Below, piece after piece: positions 21,402 to 31,479 of a DNA stretch of 64,000 nt (its first letter is position 1; each line of letters begins with the position of its first letter). Where the stretch lies: positions 124,001 to 188,000 of the forward strand of contig VCJN01001183.1 in the NCBI GenBank assembly GCA_006384855.1, written 5' to 3'. Below the pieces are notes generated by a model, which was not told where the DNA came from, did no database searches, and was given only the letters and a program-made list of their open reading frames with translations. Source of the DNA: Tetraselmis striata (lineage: Eukaryota > Chlorophyta > Chlorodendrophyceae > Chlorodendrales > Chlorodendraceae). The position numbers and the translations under genes were made by a program.

Positions 21402-23194
21402 ATGCCGGCAAAGGGATGGATAGCGAGTGTGTCGAAGGATGGCGTGTACTCATGCAAGCACTGCCGGGGCATCGTGACGGGTAGCAGTGAAAGGACGGCG
21501 CGAGAGCGGCACTTCCTAAAATTCCCGAACTGTAGCCACTCGTTGAAGCGTGCGGCTAAGTTGCGCCGCAAGGCCGCCTTATCACAAGCAGCAGCAGCAG
21601 GGGCGGCAGCAGCAGCAGCAGCAGCAACAACAGGGCGGCAGCAGGAGTAGCTGCAGCCGTCGGAAACGGCCCGCCGGCGCCGGTCTCGGACGACGGCGGC
21701 TCGAAGGTGGACGATGTGATGGGCGTGGGGGAGGACCCCGTTGGCGAAGACGGTATGGACATCGACGCGCCTGCGTGGCCGCCGGCGGGCGTCGAACCCG
21801 CGATGAGGGCGTGATATGGAAAGGCGATCCCGGCGACTTCTACATGAAGGTCATCGCCAAGAAGTTCCGGGGAGTATGGCACTACGGCGTGATAACCGGC
21901 GTCGTTACCGAGTGGGTGTTGGAGGACTACGGCGGGGCGACCCAGTGGCGCGCTGTTTTCGAGGACGGGGACATTGTGGGCCTTCTGCGTTCAGAGGTGA
22001 GTGGGCCCGGCATGCGTGCTGGTGGCACCACTCAACTGCGGTTGTATGGAATCACACGCACCCGCCCGGTCGGCGTGACAGGTTGTGGAGGCTATGGTGG
22101 CTGCCCAGGAGCACCCCCCTGTGGATGCGGACGGGGAGGCTCGCTTGGTAACCGTCCATGAAGGCGATGACTTGTCCAGTGAATCACGCACCTTGCCCGG
22201 CGTGCGTTCAACACAACCCGGCTGGCGGAGGCCAAGCAGAACACTGGCTGCCATGGCGTGTGCCATGTGCATGTGGTCCTGGGCTATGTCAGCATGATCA
22301 ACCTCTTCCCCCTCGCGCCGTTCCACCTGTTTTTTTTTGGCTTGGGAAGGGACTTCTGGAGGAAATTTGTCACCGTGCAGGGCCACATTGGATTCCGAGC
22401 TATGAAGCAGGAAGACCGGCGCCAGGCTTTAGTCCCGATACCCAGCAACTTTGAACGCGGGTTGCGCCCTTCGTTTGCAGTGTCCAAGAATCGAAAGGTA
22501 ACCCCCCCCCCCCCCCCCCCCGGGCGTGGGCAGCGTGGGCGGGGGCGTGGGCGTGACGGCATTCCCCTCCATGACTGCAGGGTCAGGCAAGGTGACGGTG
22601 CAGTCCGGCTGGGTCATGGAGGACTGCTTGCACCACATGGAAACGTTTTCCATTCTTAACGCCGGTCCGCTGCTCGAGGAGGCCCGGGTGAAGGCGATCA
22701 TGACCGAGAAGGAGCTTCGCGTCCCCAGGCGGTGCTTGGGCACATGTACAAGCGCATGCAAGGAGCTGCGTGGTTCGTCACGCGGTGGGGGTTGCAGAAT
22801 GTGGTGACGGAGGAGGACGGCCCCGAGCGCAAGGCGCAGGTGGACGCGCTCACTAGGGAGGGGAGGACTCGATACCCAGCGGCGGCCGGGGCAGCGCGGC
22901 GCCAAGGCGCGGCGGCCGGGGCAGCGCGGCGCCAAGGCGCGGCGGCCGGGGCAGCGCGGCGCCAAGGCGCGGCGGCCGGGGCAGCGCGGCGCCAAGGCGC
23001 GGCGGCCGGGGCAGCGCGGCGCCAAGACAGCGCATACAGCGGAATCGGCGGAAAGGGATGCATTACAAGCTGTGGACGGCAGCCGCTGAAAACTATGCGG
23101 TCATGCCGCAACAACCCCAGCACTGGCTTCTGGATACCTCTGATCTGGCTGACGGCGGCGGGCTGCGGGATGCAGGGCCGCATGACTGAGGTGG
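21402..23194 (+). CDS. TNP2/DUF4218-like transposase-derived gene, possibly broken
   Basis: The first frame (21402-21650) has CKHC..H..C spacing of a BED-like zinc finger and an Ala/Gln tail. A later exon around 21810-21996 encodes FRGVWHYGVITGVV and WRAVFEDGD, a Tudor-like patch. Next come 22082-22148 (EAMVAAQEHPPVDADG), then an exon ending at 22497 with MINLFPLAPFHLFF and GLGRDFWRKF, and one from about 22582 with VQSGWVMEDCLHHMETFS. The last two resemble the TNP2/DUF4218 region of CACTA-type transposons in Volvocales. A different frame then carries MYKRMQGAAWFVTRW and a five-unit repeat, ending near 23194. Frame changes at about 21800 and 22720 could be introns or lesions. I did not find a complete single model. 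Confidence 0.45.
21581..21640. repeat. (CAG)n-type trinucleotide tract
   Basis: Imperfect GCA/CAG repeats within the zinc-finger exon, coding for polyalanine in one frame and polyglutamine in another. Confidence 0.8.
22501..22520. repeat. Poly-C tract next to a 5-prime splice site
   Basis: The tract starts three bases after the donor GTA at 22498 in the TNP2-like gene. Confidence 0.85.
22881..23030 (+). repeat. Five exact 30-bp tandem repeats
   Basis: The unit GGCGGCCGGGGCAGCGCGGC plus GCCAAGGCGC occurs at 22881, 22911, 22941, 22971 and 23001; only the last few bases of the final unit differ. Thirty is divisible by three, so it adds AAAGAARRQG-like decapeptides in the plus frame of the TNP2-like gene. 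An unrelated frame on the minus strand is also open throughout. Confidence 0.95.
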
Positions 23195-23437
23195 CGGTGC
23201 TGGTGAGCCCGCAGAGTCTGCATGCGGCGGAGGCGGCGCAGCCGCATAGGCACTAGACAATGCTCTGAAGCGAGCCCCAATTGTCTGCCCAGCGCCTGCC
23301 CCAATGTAACGCACCTGCTTGGCAGCAATTGGCAGCTCTTTTGCCCCCCCTCCACCCCACAGACACACTACCAATACCAGTTTCTCATCCCGGCGGGCAG
23401 TTGATGCGTATACCTAGGCTTGTGCGTACGCGGTGCG

Positions 23438-23461
23438 GGGGGGGGGGGGGGGGGGGGGGGG
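23438..23461. repeat. Poly-G tract
   Basis: About 24 consecutive G downstream of the TNP2-like gene. Confidence 0.9.
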
Positions 23462-23638
23462 AATCACTATAGCTAAGCTAGTGATGTGAGATATGAGTGC
23501 AGCAACAGATATTGTGCAAGATATAATAATACGATGGCATGCAAGCGGGTCCCCGCTCTTCCACAATCATTGGCCCTGCTCCCTCTTGCCCCGCCCCCGG
23601 TGCCCTTTAGCTGCTCTCAGCATCCCGAGTGGGATGGG

Positions 23639-23935
23639 CGGGGCAGCGGTTGCTACCGAGTGAGGCGTAGCATCGTTTGCAGTAGCAACGCAGCCTTTCC
23701 GGTGTGACGCCGCCTGGATGTAACCCAGCAGTACGCGCAAAGTGCAAGTGCAAGCTGCTGATGGCGGGGATCCCGCGCGGGGGGGGGGGGGGGGGGCAGC
23801 GGCTGTGGGATAGGCGCGGCAGCGGTTGCTACAGAGTGAGGCGTCGCATCGTTTGCAGTAGCAACGCAGCCTTTCCGGTTGCATAGTGTGACGCAGCCTG
23901 GATGTAACCCAGCAGTACGCGCAAAGTGCAAGTGT
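23639..23935 (+). repeat. Direct duplication of about 120 bp around a poly-G tract
   Basis: CAGCGGTTGCTAC.GAGTGAGGCG through GTAACCCAGCAGTACGCGCA is present at about 23644-23755 and again at 23820-23935. The spacer contains poly-G (23779-23797). Confidence 0.75.
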
Positions 23936-23976
23936 TACACGTCCGTGTGCCCCACCCAATGACATTGCGCCCGACC

Positions 23977-24678
23977 TCACTGACGGCATGTCTCGCTCTC
24001 CTTCAGCTCCTGGGCCGTCCGCCGCCTCACCCTGCGCACCCTACCAGCCGCGCGTGCCTTCTCGGAAGCCTCACACACGGCGGCGCGAGTCGCGTCGTGG
24101 AACGCGTCCCTGACATGGCGGAACTCCGCCCTCTTCGTGGCCGTGGTCGGGCAGGGGACTGCCCGCTGATGGGTCGCCATGCATGGGTACTTGGGGCCGC
24201 ACAAAGCCGGGGTGCCGTCGCAGCAACACTCCCAGTCCGTCCGTTGGCCGCAGTCCACGCATGACGGGCGTCCGGCCAGGACACGCACATGATAGTGCAT
24301 GTGGCCGCCTCCCGCCACTGCTCGTAGTGCTCCGGTCAACATGGCGACGAGCAAGTCGGCATGTCCCGCAGGCGGCTGCGGGGCGGGTGGCGCGAGCGCA
24401 GCCTCGCTCGCCTCGACAACCCCCTCAGCCCGATCAGTCGCCTCGACCACGGCCTCCTCCGCCTCCTGACGCGGCGCACCAGGCGCATCATCGTCGCCTG
24501 GCAGGGTGTCCCCCCCCGCAACGGCGCCGTCGGCGGTGGCCGACGCCGTCGTGGCGGGGTGTTGTGAGGAGGTGGCCCTAGACATAGGTGGGGCCGGCAC
24601 CGCCATGTGTTGCTCCACATGCGGTGCGGTTCCTGACGCGACAGCTCCGTCGCACCAGTACCGGCGCCGGCACCCCAC
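23977..24678 (-). CDS. Cysteine-rich zinc-binding protein, possibly piggyBac-type C-terminus
   Basis: A 233-aa frame with an acidic, Ala-rich middle and a Cys-rich end: CVDCGQRTDWECCC, then ALCGPKYPCMATHQ. The CxxC..CxC..C..C..H spacing resembles the zinc-binding tail of piggyBac-derived transposases. A CVGCRRRYWC motif at the N-terminus suggests more Cys pairs upstream, and an open minus frame up to 24872 may supply a first exon. No DDD catalytic region is seen. Its neighbours (TNP2-like gene, satellite array) also suggest mobile DNA. Confidence 0.4.
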   Translation of the reverse strand: MGCRRRYWCDGAVASGTAPHVEQHMAVPAPPMSRATSSQHPATTASATADGAVAGGDTLPGDDDAPGAPRQEAEEAVVEATDRAEGVVEASEAALAPPAPQPPAGHADLLVAMLTGALRAVAGGGHMHYHVRVLAGRPSCVDCGQRTDWECCCDGTPALCGPKYPCMATHQRAVPCPTTATKRAEFRHVRDAFHDATRAAVCEASEKARAAGRVRRVRRRTAQELKESETCRQ

Positions 24679-25516
24679 GCACGCCTGCTGGGCTTACCAC
24701 CAACCGGCATGTTTCCTTTGGGAGGCGGTTCATCCGCGTCGGAGGTGAGCGGCGGTGCCTGTGTGGGTGTGGATACTGCCCGGCCATTAGGGCTCCCGCC
24801 GCCTGTCGCTCCGCCGACCCACGCCGCGGCGTGTGCTGCACCCCGCATAGTCGCCTCGAATATAATATACATGACGCGGGGACGGGGGGGGGATTCGTGC
24901 GTTTCGTATGTCGGCGGAAAGGCGTGCGAAGCTGCGGCTGGCGAAGGTGGTGGAAGTAAGCGTGGCGGCGTCGGCGGCGTATTACCGTGCGTGCATGCGT
25001 GCGCAACCCCGCGGCAGCAAGCGCCGGACTCGGCGTGTGCCAGCGGCAGAGCTGCGAAGCCATGGACACGGTACGGGATGCCAAGTCTGGCTAAGCAACT
25101 GCCGAGGCTGGCGGCTTAACCCCCATGTCCGGCGGTTGAGGGACGGAAAGTGCGTAGAAGTTGATCGGGAAAGCGGGCATATAAGCCTGGCTGTGCTAGG
25201 TTCCTATTAAGTAATGGCGGTTTGTGCTAAGTAATTCGTAGGGGTAGACCATGCAGCGCAGGTAGGGGGCGGTATAAATGAGGCCGGGCACATATACTGC
25301 TCCACGAAACGACACTGTCGCACGTGTAGTTGAATAGACGCCCGCCGACCCGCCACGGCATGTAATATTTGTCATGCATCGCCGGGGTATGTGTGAGTGG
25401 ATGCCCCGCCGCCACATCCCCCCCCCCCATTTACACTTGTGCACTCATTAAGTTTGGGCTGGTTTCGGAGCAGTACATGTACGTATGTATATACATACAA
25501 TGGAACGTAGGACCTG

Positions 25517-26665
25517 CGCGGAAAGAGGCGGGGCTGGGGGAGTGCGTTGGGGGTGCGTAGAGTAGCGTGTTGGTGAGATTCGGGGTGCATCGGACGCCGG
25601 ATGCCCATCCACCCAGCGTAAAAGACGCCTACGTAATATTCACACTATATATATTCACACGCAAATGTGTGAAAACCGGACATTCCGTGCCGGATGGGTG
25701 GGAATACGGCGTCCGATGCAGCCAAAACCCCAGCAACACGCTATTCTGTGCACCGCCAATGCACTCCGCCAGCACCGCCTCATTCTCTGTCGATTTCGAA
25801 AACGCCTTCACATTACCCACCGCTAATTGCAATTGCCACCGTGTAATGTTGTCACGATGTGCGCACACAACAACACTTACTACCGGTTCCGACGCGGATG
25901 GAGGCGAGGCTTGCGGAGTGCGTTGGGGGTGCGTAGAGTAGCGTGCTGCAAATAATTGGGGTGCATCGGACGCCGGATGCCCACCCACCCGGCGTAAAAG
26001 ACGCGTAATATTCACACTTTATTAACACACAAATGTGTGAAAACCGGACATTCCGTGCCGGATGGGTGGGAATACGGCGTCCGATGCAGCCAAAACCCCA
26101 GCAACACGCTATTCTGTGCACCGCCAATGCACTCCGCCAGCACCGCCACATTCTCTGTCGATTTCGAAAACGCCTTCACATTATCCACCGCTAATTGCAA
26201 TTGCCACCGTGTAATGTTGTCACGATGTGCGCACACAACAACACTTACTACCGGTTCCGACGCGGATGGAGGCGAGGCTTGCGGAGTGCGTTGGGGGTGC
26301 GTAGAGTAGCGTGCTGCAAATAATTGGGGTGCATCGGACGCCGGATGCCCATCCACCCAGCGTAAAAGACGCGTAATATTCACACTGCTTTATTAACACA
26401 CAAATGTGTGAAAACCGGACATTCCGTGCCGGATGGGTGGGAATACGGCGTCCGATGCAGCCAAAACCCCAGCAACACGCTATTCTATGCACCGCCAATG
26501 CACTCCGCCAGCACCGCCTCATTCTCTGTCGATTTCGAAAACGCCTTCACATTATCCACCGCTAATAATTGCAATTGCCACCGTGTAATGTTGTCACGAT
26601 GTGCGCACACAACAACACTTACTACCGGTTCCGACGCGGATGGAGGCGAGGCTTGCGGAGTGCAC
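25517..26665. repeat. Satellite of three tandem units of about 370 bp
   Basis: Units begin at GCGTAGAGTAGCG near 25555, 25931 and 26299 (spacings 376 and 368), preceded by a partial unit. They are nearly identical, differing by short indels such as GCTTT near 26390 and an extra AATA near 26566. Each unit contains GCATCGGACGCCGGATG and, about 110 bp on, its near-complement CGGCGTCCGATGC, with GTGTGAA/TTCACAC pairs between, so each can fold into a hairpin. Open minus-strand frames of 99-128 codons recur, but unit length is not a multiple of three. Confidence 0.9.
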
Positions 26666-26774
26666 TTGCGGTGCACAGACTAGCGGGAGACTAGACCCAT
26701 TGTCGCTTATTTACAAGCACGGGCGGTGCTGCCAGACCTGATCGTCTACGGCCGATATAATATTCACACTATAT

Positions 26775-26832
26775 TAACATCGGTGCACACCGCCGCACAC
26801 CGCCGCACACCGCCGCACACCGCCGCACAACG
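26775..26832. repeat. 10-bp tandem repeat ACCGCCGCAC
   Basis: Four to five copies of ACCGCCGCAC with degenerate edges. Confidence 0.85.
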
Positions 26833-26963
26833 CTGCGCGCGCACATTCGTCGCACACATTATCCCGGATTCACTCGCCGTATCCATTACGCCGTGCTACT
26901 TCAACAATAAACACTGCGAAATTACACCGACACAATGCCGCACCGACTAGCTCTTGACAATAC

Positions 26964-27402
26964 GTGCATATAAATAGTAGTGGCGCGCTGCTCCTCGCCT
27001 CCGATGTGTCGTTGACTGCTGCGGAAGGCGGTCGTCGACTGGGTGTTAGTTTCTCCACCTCGGCCGCCCCCCCCCCCCCGCCCCCCCCCCCCTCCTTCAC
27101 CGCTCACAGCGCCATGGCCGACCTCGCCCCCCCGGGCAAAAGTGGGCGGCGAGCCTTGTTGTCTCGCGTGTCCGCGCCGCCGGCATCGAGGAGGACGAGA
27201 AAGACATGAGGAAACGCGTGACAAGGTGGGCGCGCAACAAAACACTCCATCCTCCGCATTAGCACGCACCCACTCGTGGCTAACTTGTGCCGCGCGCAGG
27301 TTCGTCCGGGAGCGCCGTAAGGCCCACCTCAACGCCAAGGCTTCCACAGTGCCAGCGGCGCAACTCGTGGTGGCCGAGGAGGCCGCATCCTCAGCCGCTT
27401 AA
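26964..27402 (+). CDS. Two-exon hypothetical basic protein (uncertain)
   Basis: A basic, charged piece in one frame (RVRAAGIEEDEKDMRKRVTR, ending at the GT near 27226) joins by a GTGGGC...GCGCAG intron to FVRERRKAHLNAKAS and a stop at 27402. The upstream start is unclear; an ATG at 26964 or 27114 is in another frame. A poly-C pair at 27067-27090 lies upstream. Nothing identifies a family. Confidence 0.25.
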
Positions 27403-27420
27403 AGGCGAAACGATTGTGGC

Positions 27421-27702
27421 TTGTTGTGGGTGTCTGGGCACAGGGGGCGTCCCGACGCGAAGGTAAGGAAGCTCATGGTGGCGTCGTCGACGGCACAGCC
27501 TCCCGGGGTGGTGAAGACACTGACGGATGACAAGAAGCGGAAGAGGCCAGTGAAGAAACGCCGAGGTAAGAAACTGACGGTCGCGGAGTCGGAGGCGGAG
27601 TCGGAGGCGCAGGCGGAGGCGGAGGCGGAGGCGGAGGCGGAGGCAGCGAGATCGTCGAAGCGGAGGGTCCCCCGGGCACGCAAGAACAAGAACAAGCAGT
27701 AG
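27421..27702 (+). CDS. Small Lys/Arg/Glu-rich hypothetical ORF
   Basis: A 93-aa frame with a repeated ESEAE/AEAEAE core (GGAGGC repeats, 27590-27650) and a basic end (RRVPRARKNKNKQ). Two internal GTAAG sites could be splice donors. Composition resembles a nuclear low-complexity protein, but a repeat artefact is equally likely. Confidence 0.25.
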   Translation: MLWVSGHRGRPDAKVRKLMVASSTAQPPGVVKTLTDDKKRKRPVKKRRGKKLTVAESEAESEAQAEAEAEAEAEAARSSKRRVPRARKNKNKQ

Positions 27703-27717
27703 CCCCCGCCCCCTTAC

Positions 27718-27835
27718 CCCCCCCCCCCCCCCCCCCCCCAGGCGGGAGCGGCTGGCGGCGAGGGGGGGCGGGGGGGGGCGGGGCGGGCGTGGTCCCCCCG
27801 CCCCCGCACCCCCCCCCCCCCCCCCCCCCGGGCCA
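27718..27835. repeat. Poly-C/poly-G rich island
   Basis: Two C runs of 20 or more (27718-27739 and 27808-27829) surround G-rich sequence. Confidence 0.85.
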
Positions 27836-28861
27836 CATTCCCCGATGGCAGCTGTCCCGAATATTGTAATTCAATCATTCTTCGGCAAACCGCTGCCTGC
27901 CCCCGCCCTCCCCCTCGCGAATATTTATGTAACGTGAGCACTCTTTGGCAAAACATGGCAGCCAAACCGCCCATCTGATGACCTTTGATCGGACGGCTGG
28001 CAGGCCCGTTCAGCAGTACTAGCTATAATGTACACAAATTCCCCAGTGTTACCAAATACGTACGGCTGCGATTTGCGCTCCCATGTACTAATAGTCGTAG
28101 TTATCCACAGGACGACTAGGGTTCGTACTAGATACCCGGTACCGGCTTAATAAATATATCGCGTACTACCCGGTACTACGCGGACAACCTTGTACCTTAT
28201 ACGTCAGTGCCATGTAACGCTTGACCGGGCTGGTACGACTACCAGAATGATGACAAAAAGGATTTATCGCCCGCCGGCAATAACGCCGGATGTACTCGCA
28301 CGTAGCTGGATGGACGTTCCGCCACCAGCAGCAGCCTTCACGGATAAATAATAGTCGCTAGTAGTAGTGCTTCGTCACCCGTATGTCACATCTGAATCGA
28401 TGACATGAATCGATGTCCGAGCCGCCGCTGCTGCGGCGAACCAGACTGTTCCGGCGCCGGGAGCTGCTGCGATGGCCGGGCATCGAGTGCGTCGCTGGTG
28501 GGAATGCGCCACCCGCGGCCGCCGCCCTCGCCCATTGCGCGCCTTGGGCAATATAGCGCGGGCGGATTATCGCTCGGGTGTTTCGATAGCAGTGTGTATG
28601 AATGATGGGCTTAGTCGCGCTAGTTGTATGGCGGTTTATCCGCTCGCGCTCGATCAGGGCTCGCTCTGGGCGTACGGACCCGTGACAATGAGGGCGGCAA
28701 CGGCGCGAGGGAATGCTAGTAGCGCAGGCGGTGAAGGCGATGCCTCGCGCCGGTTTCGCGCTCCGAGAAATGCACCAGCAGCTTGCTGTCGGTGCGCTCA
28801 AGGCCGCGCCAATAATCCTTATCTATCGTCCTTATCCGAGGTAAGGGTACCTTAAGGGGAT

Positions 28862-29030
28862 CACTGGCCTTTAATTAGTCCTGCAGAATGCTTCGGCAAT
28901 CTGCTGAATCACTATACCGGAGCGTCGCCTACCCAGGGCTTTCCGCAACTGGATTGCTACCTAGATGGCCGTCGTCGCTGCAAGGGTTTCACAGGTGCCA
29001 GTCATGTCCCGGGAGCGGGGAAAAAACCCG
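28862..29030 (+). repeat. Terminal-repeat family T, copy T2
   Basis: TTTAATTAGTCCTGCAGAATGCTTCGGCAA, GGAGCGTCGCC, CAGGGCTTTCCG, GGCCGTCGTC, CTGCAAGGGTTTCAC and GTCATGTCCC in the same order as copy T1. It faces T4 in opposite orientation about 170 bp away. Confidence 0.75.
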
Positions 29031-29194
29031 CGTACGGCACCAGGACGAGGCGCGGTAGAATTCTCGGGCGCGGTGTCGACGGTGCCTGCATCAAGTACAT
29101 CCTTAGCCGACCAGTCGCTACCTACAGGGCAGCGACGAATACTGGAAAGGATTTATTTTACCGCCCCCTGCTGACGATGGTGGTGTGCTGACCT

Positions 29195-29545
29195 TGATGA
29201 TTTGTTTTTTCGTCCCTGGGACAGGCCTCGCACCGGTGAAACCCTTGCAGAGTCTCCTCGATCTCCACGTCGACGGCCGGTTTGGTAGCGACCCCGTTAC
29301 GGAAAGCCCTGGGTACAGGCAGGCGACGCTCCGTTGTAGTCAACAAGCAAATTAATGAAGCATTCTATAAGACTAATTAGAGGCCAGTGACAGCTTTCCA
29401 ACACTTGGATCACCGTCGAAAATACTACTGGCATCAAAATACCCGGGACTGACCACGAACGGTCTGCCCTACCCGTTTGGGCGTCGGCCCATTCGAGTAA
29501 TGCGAGTTGGGGCAAGCCCCATCCCGCGGAGCAAAGCATTTCGGG
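29195..29545 (-). repeat. Terminal-repeat family T, copy T4 (inverted relative to T2)
   Basis: Minus-strand copy and the longest one: GTGAAACCCTTGCAG, CGGCCGG, GGAAAGCCCTGGG, GCGACGCTCCG, GACTAATTAGAGGCCAGTGA, then GGCATCAAAATACCCGGGAC, GACCACGAACGG and GCGAGTTGGGGC. With T2 it makes an inverted pair around about 170 bp. Confidence 0.75.
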
Positions 29546-29584
29546 AGTGCGATATATACATATGCATGTGCAACAAAAAAGGCA

Positions 29585-29720
29585 ATGTGAAATTGAAATT
29601 GATTACAACTGCTATTATGATGCATCCACTGGCTCGGACTTCTTAAGGCATGCTACTATCTCTAACCATGGTAGGGAACACTAGGTGTATTACAACTCAA
29701 GCTACTGGCCGCCCGCTTGT
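29585..29720 (+). repeat. AATTGAAATTGA family, third copy
   Basis: GAAATTGAAATTGATTACAAC, then CATCTCTAACCATGGTAGGGA-like text as at 19763-19785. Confidence 0.55.
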
Positions 29721-29829
29721 GTGTCCTAGCCCCTCCTCCTTCCAACGGGATGTAGCTAGGACAACAGCGCCCCCATGCACATGCATGTTGTCCTTGCCGA
29801 AGTCAAGCCTACCCCATTCAGAGCTCAAC

Positions 29830-30140
29830 AAGTAGGCTTAGGCAGCAGCCATAGGCGGGATGAGGGCCCGACGCCATAATATAGCTGAAAATTTTTCCCA
29901 CTCCCAGTAAAATCCAGGGCGCCGTGAAGGGAGGGGGGACCCCGCCCAAAATAAAGGAGGTTAAATATGTCCTCAGGTGTTGTTGACGCAATAACTGACT
30001 AGTAATAAAATCTCTAAATTCCGGAACTAACAACCCCAAATTGTGACTCCGATGAAACCAACACATGTTCGATAGTCTCCGATTCACCTCCGCCACATGC
30101 ATACCAATGTTCAAGGAACCGCTAAGGCATGGCATAAATC
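29830..30140 (-). pseudogene. Retroelement tail fragment, copy 1
   Basis: The minus frame (105 aa) contains LLVPEFRDFITSQLL and SFILGGVPPPFTAPW. It parallels LLAPELRQ...EFISSQVA and FVLVGVPPSLHGALD at 62090-62350. The pattern fits the region after the RT/RNase H of a non-LTR element. Confidence 0.45.
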
Positions 30141-30239
30141 CGGGCCAATCAGCAGGCCGTGGGAAACACTACTCGGGTGCGTAATTGTATCATAATGTGC
30201 AGCCCGGCCACGACCCCCGCGGGGACACACGCACCGTAC

Positions 30240-30370
30240 TATGGCAACGGGTTTGACCTTGATATGCAGGTTTCATGCAATCGAGTCTGAATTTGCCAAA
30301 AGGGGTCGGAGTTTATTGTACACGGAAGAAGCGCCATTATGGCTAGGAAGGCGCAGCGAAAGGGGGGGGG
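30240..30370 (+). repeat. Short dispersed repeat shared with 39640-39745
   Basis: CATGCAATCGAGTCTG, TTGCCAAAA, TGTACACGGAAGAAGCGCCA and GGCTAGGAAG recur with changes at 39655-39735, next to the second RT element copy. Confidence 0.55.
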
Positions 30371-30387
30371 GTCGGAGGAGGAGCATG

Positions 30388-31475
30388 CATGGCGGAGGCG
30401 GAGACGGGAGGGTGCTGCCGAAGGCAACGAGCTAGAAGATGGCAGACCAGTTGTTCGTGGCTGTCCTAAGTAGCTCCCCGGCCGGGAGCGCAGGGCTCGG
30501 GGGCGATGGGGCAGCCCGCACTGAAAGATGTTGGTCATGGTATCTTACCATACCGGTTGAAACCACCAACAGACCGTACGGGTCGCATTAGGACAATTGA
30601 ATTGTTAGGAAACCCCATAAACTATAGTTTAGATCATTTCAAACTTGCAATCGAGTGTGGTTTTGCCAGTTTGCATGCGGTTCGTTTACGAATTCGAGCG
30701 TGGGCACTCGCTCGGCAGGCGTGTCGACCAAACGAAGGCGGAAGATGTCTTGAGTTGTAGGAGGGTCTCGCGCCGAGAGGTTAGGAACCTCGATCGAGGT
30801 GCCGGCGCAGAATAGTCGCGGATGGGAGATGTTAACGGCGCGAACGCTGGCGCGACATAGGCCGGACGTGTCGCGAAATCAAGGCGCCGTCTCCCGACGG
30901 CGCGCTACAGCATTTGCCGCGTGCCGTGGGGGCGTGCGGCACGAACCGGAGCTGTAGGCCAGTATAGGAACGGCCAAGCCGGCGATGAGTGCCCAACAGA
31001 GCGGCACGCGTACCAATACGACAAGTACGAGTTGCGCGCACGGGCGCGCGAGTGCGCCGCTACAGCAATGTGAAGTACGGTACGATGTACGCGACGCGAC
31101 GGAAACTTTGGACATGTACTCGCAATGTATATTACGAGGGGTGGACACGCCGCCCCGCGCGATGACAGCGGTGTTAGGCCGCTGCCATCACCAGCGGCGG
31201 TCATCTCGTTGCCTCGCACGAGGGGCGGCGTCTGGAACGCACAACGCTTCGGGGCGCGGGCACGCACGCACGTGGGACCCAGTGTGGTCGTGCTGTACCG
31301 GTTCTTATGTGTCTCGGGGCCGGTTGTCGGCGACGTCACAGAAGACCCGCCAACTCGGTAAGTTGTTGGCGCGGGTCTCGCTTCGCAGAGTGCGGTGAGG
31401 CGGACGCCGGTGCTTCACCAGCGACAGGTGCCGACCACCTCACAAGTCGTAGGCCTATGATGACGCCACGAAATG
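30388..31475 (+). repeat. Dispersed repeat A/B, copy B (uninterrupted)
   Basis: This copy spans the position where copy A carries the hAT element: ...GATGTTGGTCATGG...CCGGTTGAAACCACCAACAGACCG. It is the empty-site counterpart, though a few bases around the junction differ. Confidence 0.7.
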
Positions 31476-31479
31476 CACA

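Noticed and set aside
22429..23183. Minus-strand Arg/Ala-rich frames over the 30-bp repeat
   Set aside because: Shadow of the plus-strand gene; repeat-driven.
25629..26522. Repeated 100-128-aa minus ORFs in the satellite
   Set aside because: Unit length is not a multiple of three and indels are not frame-preserving, so no selection on the frame is apparent.
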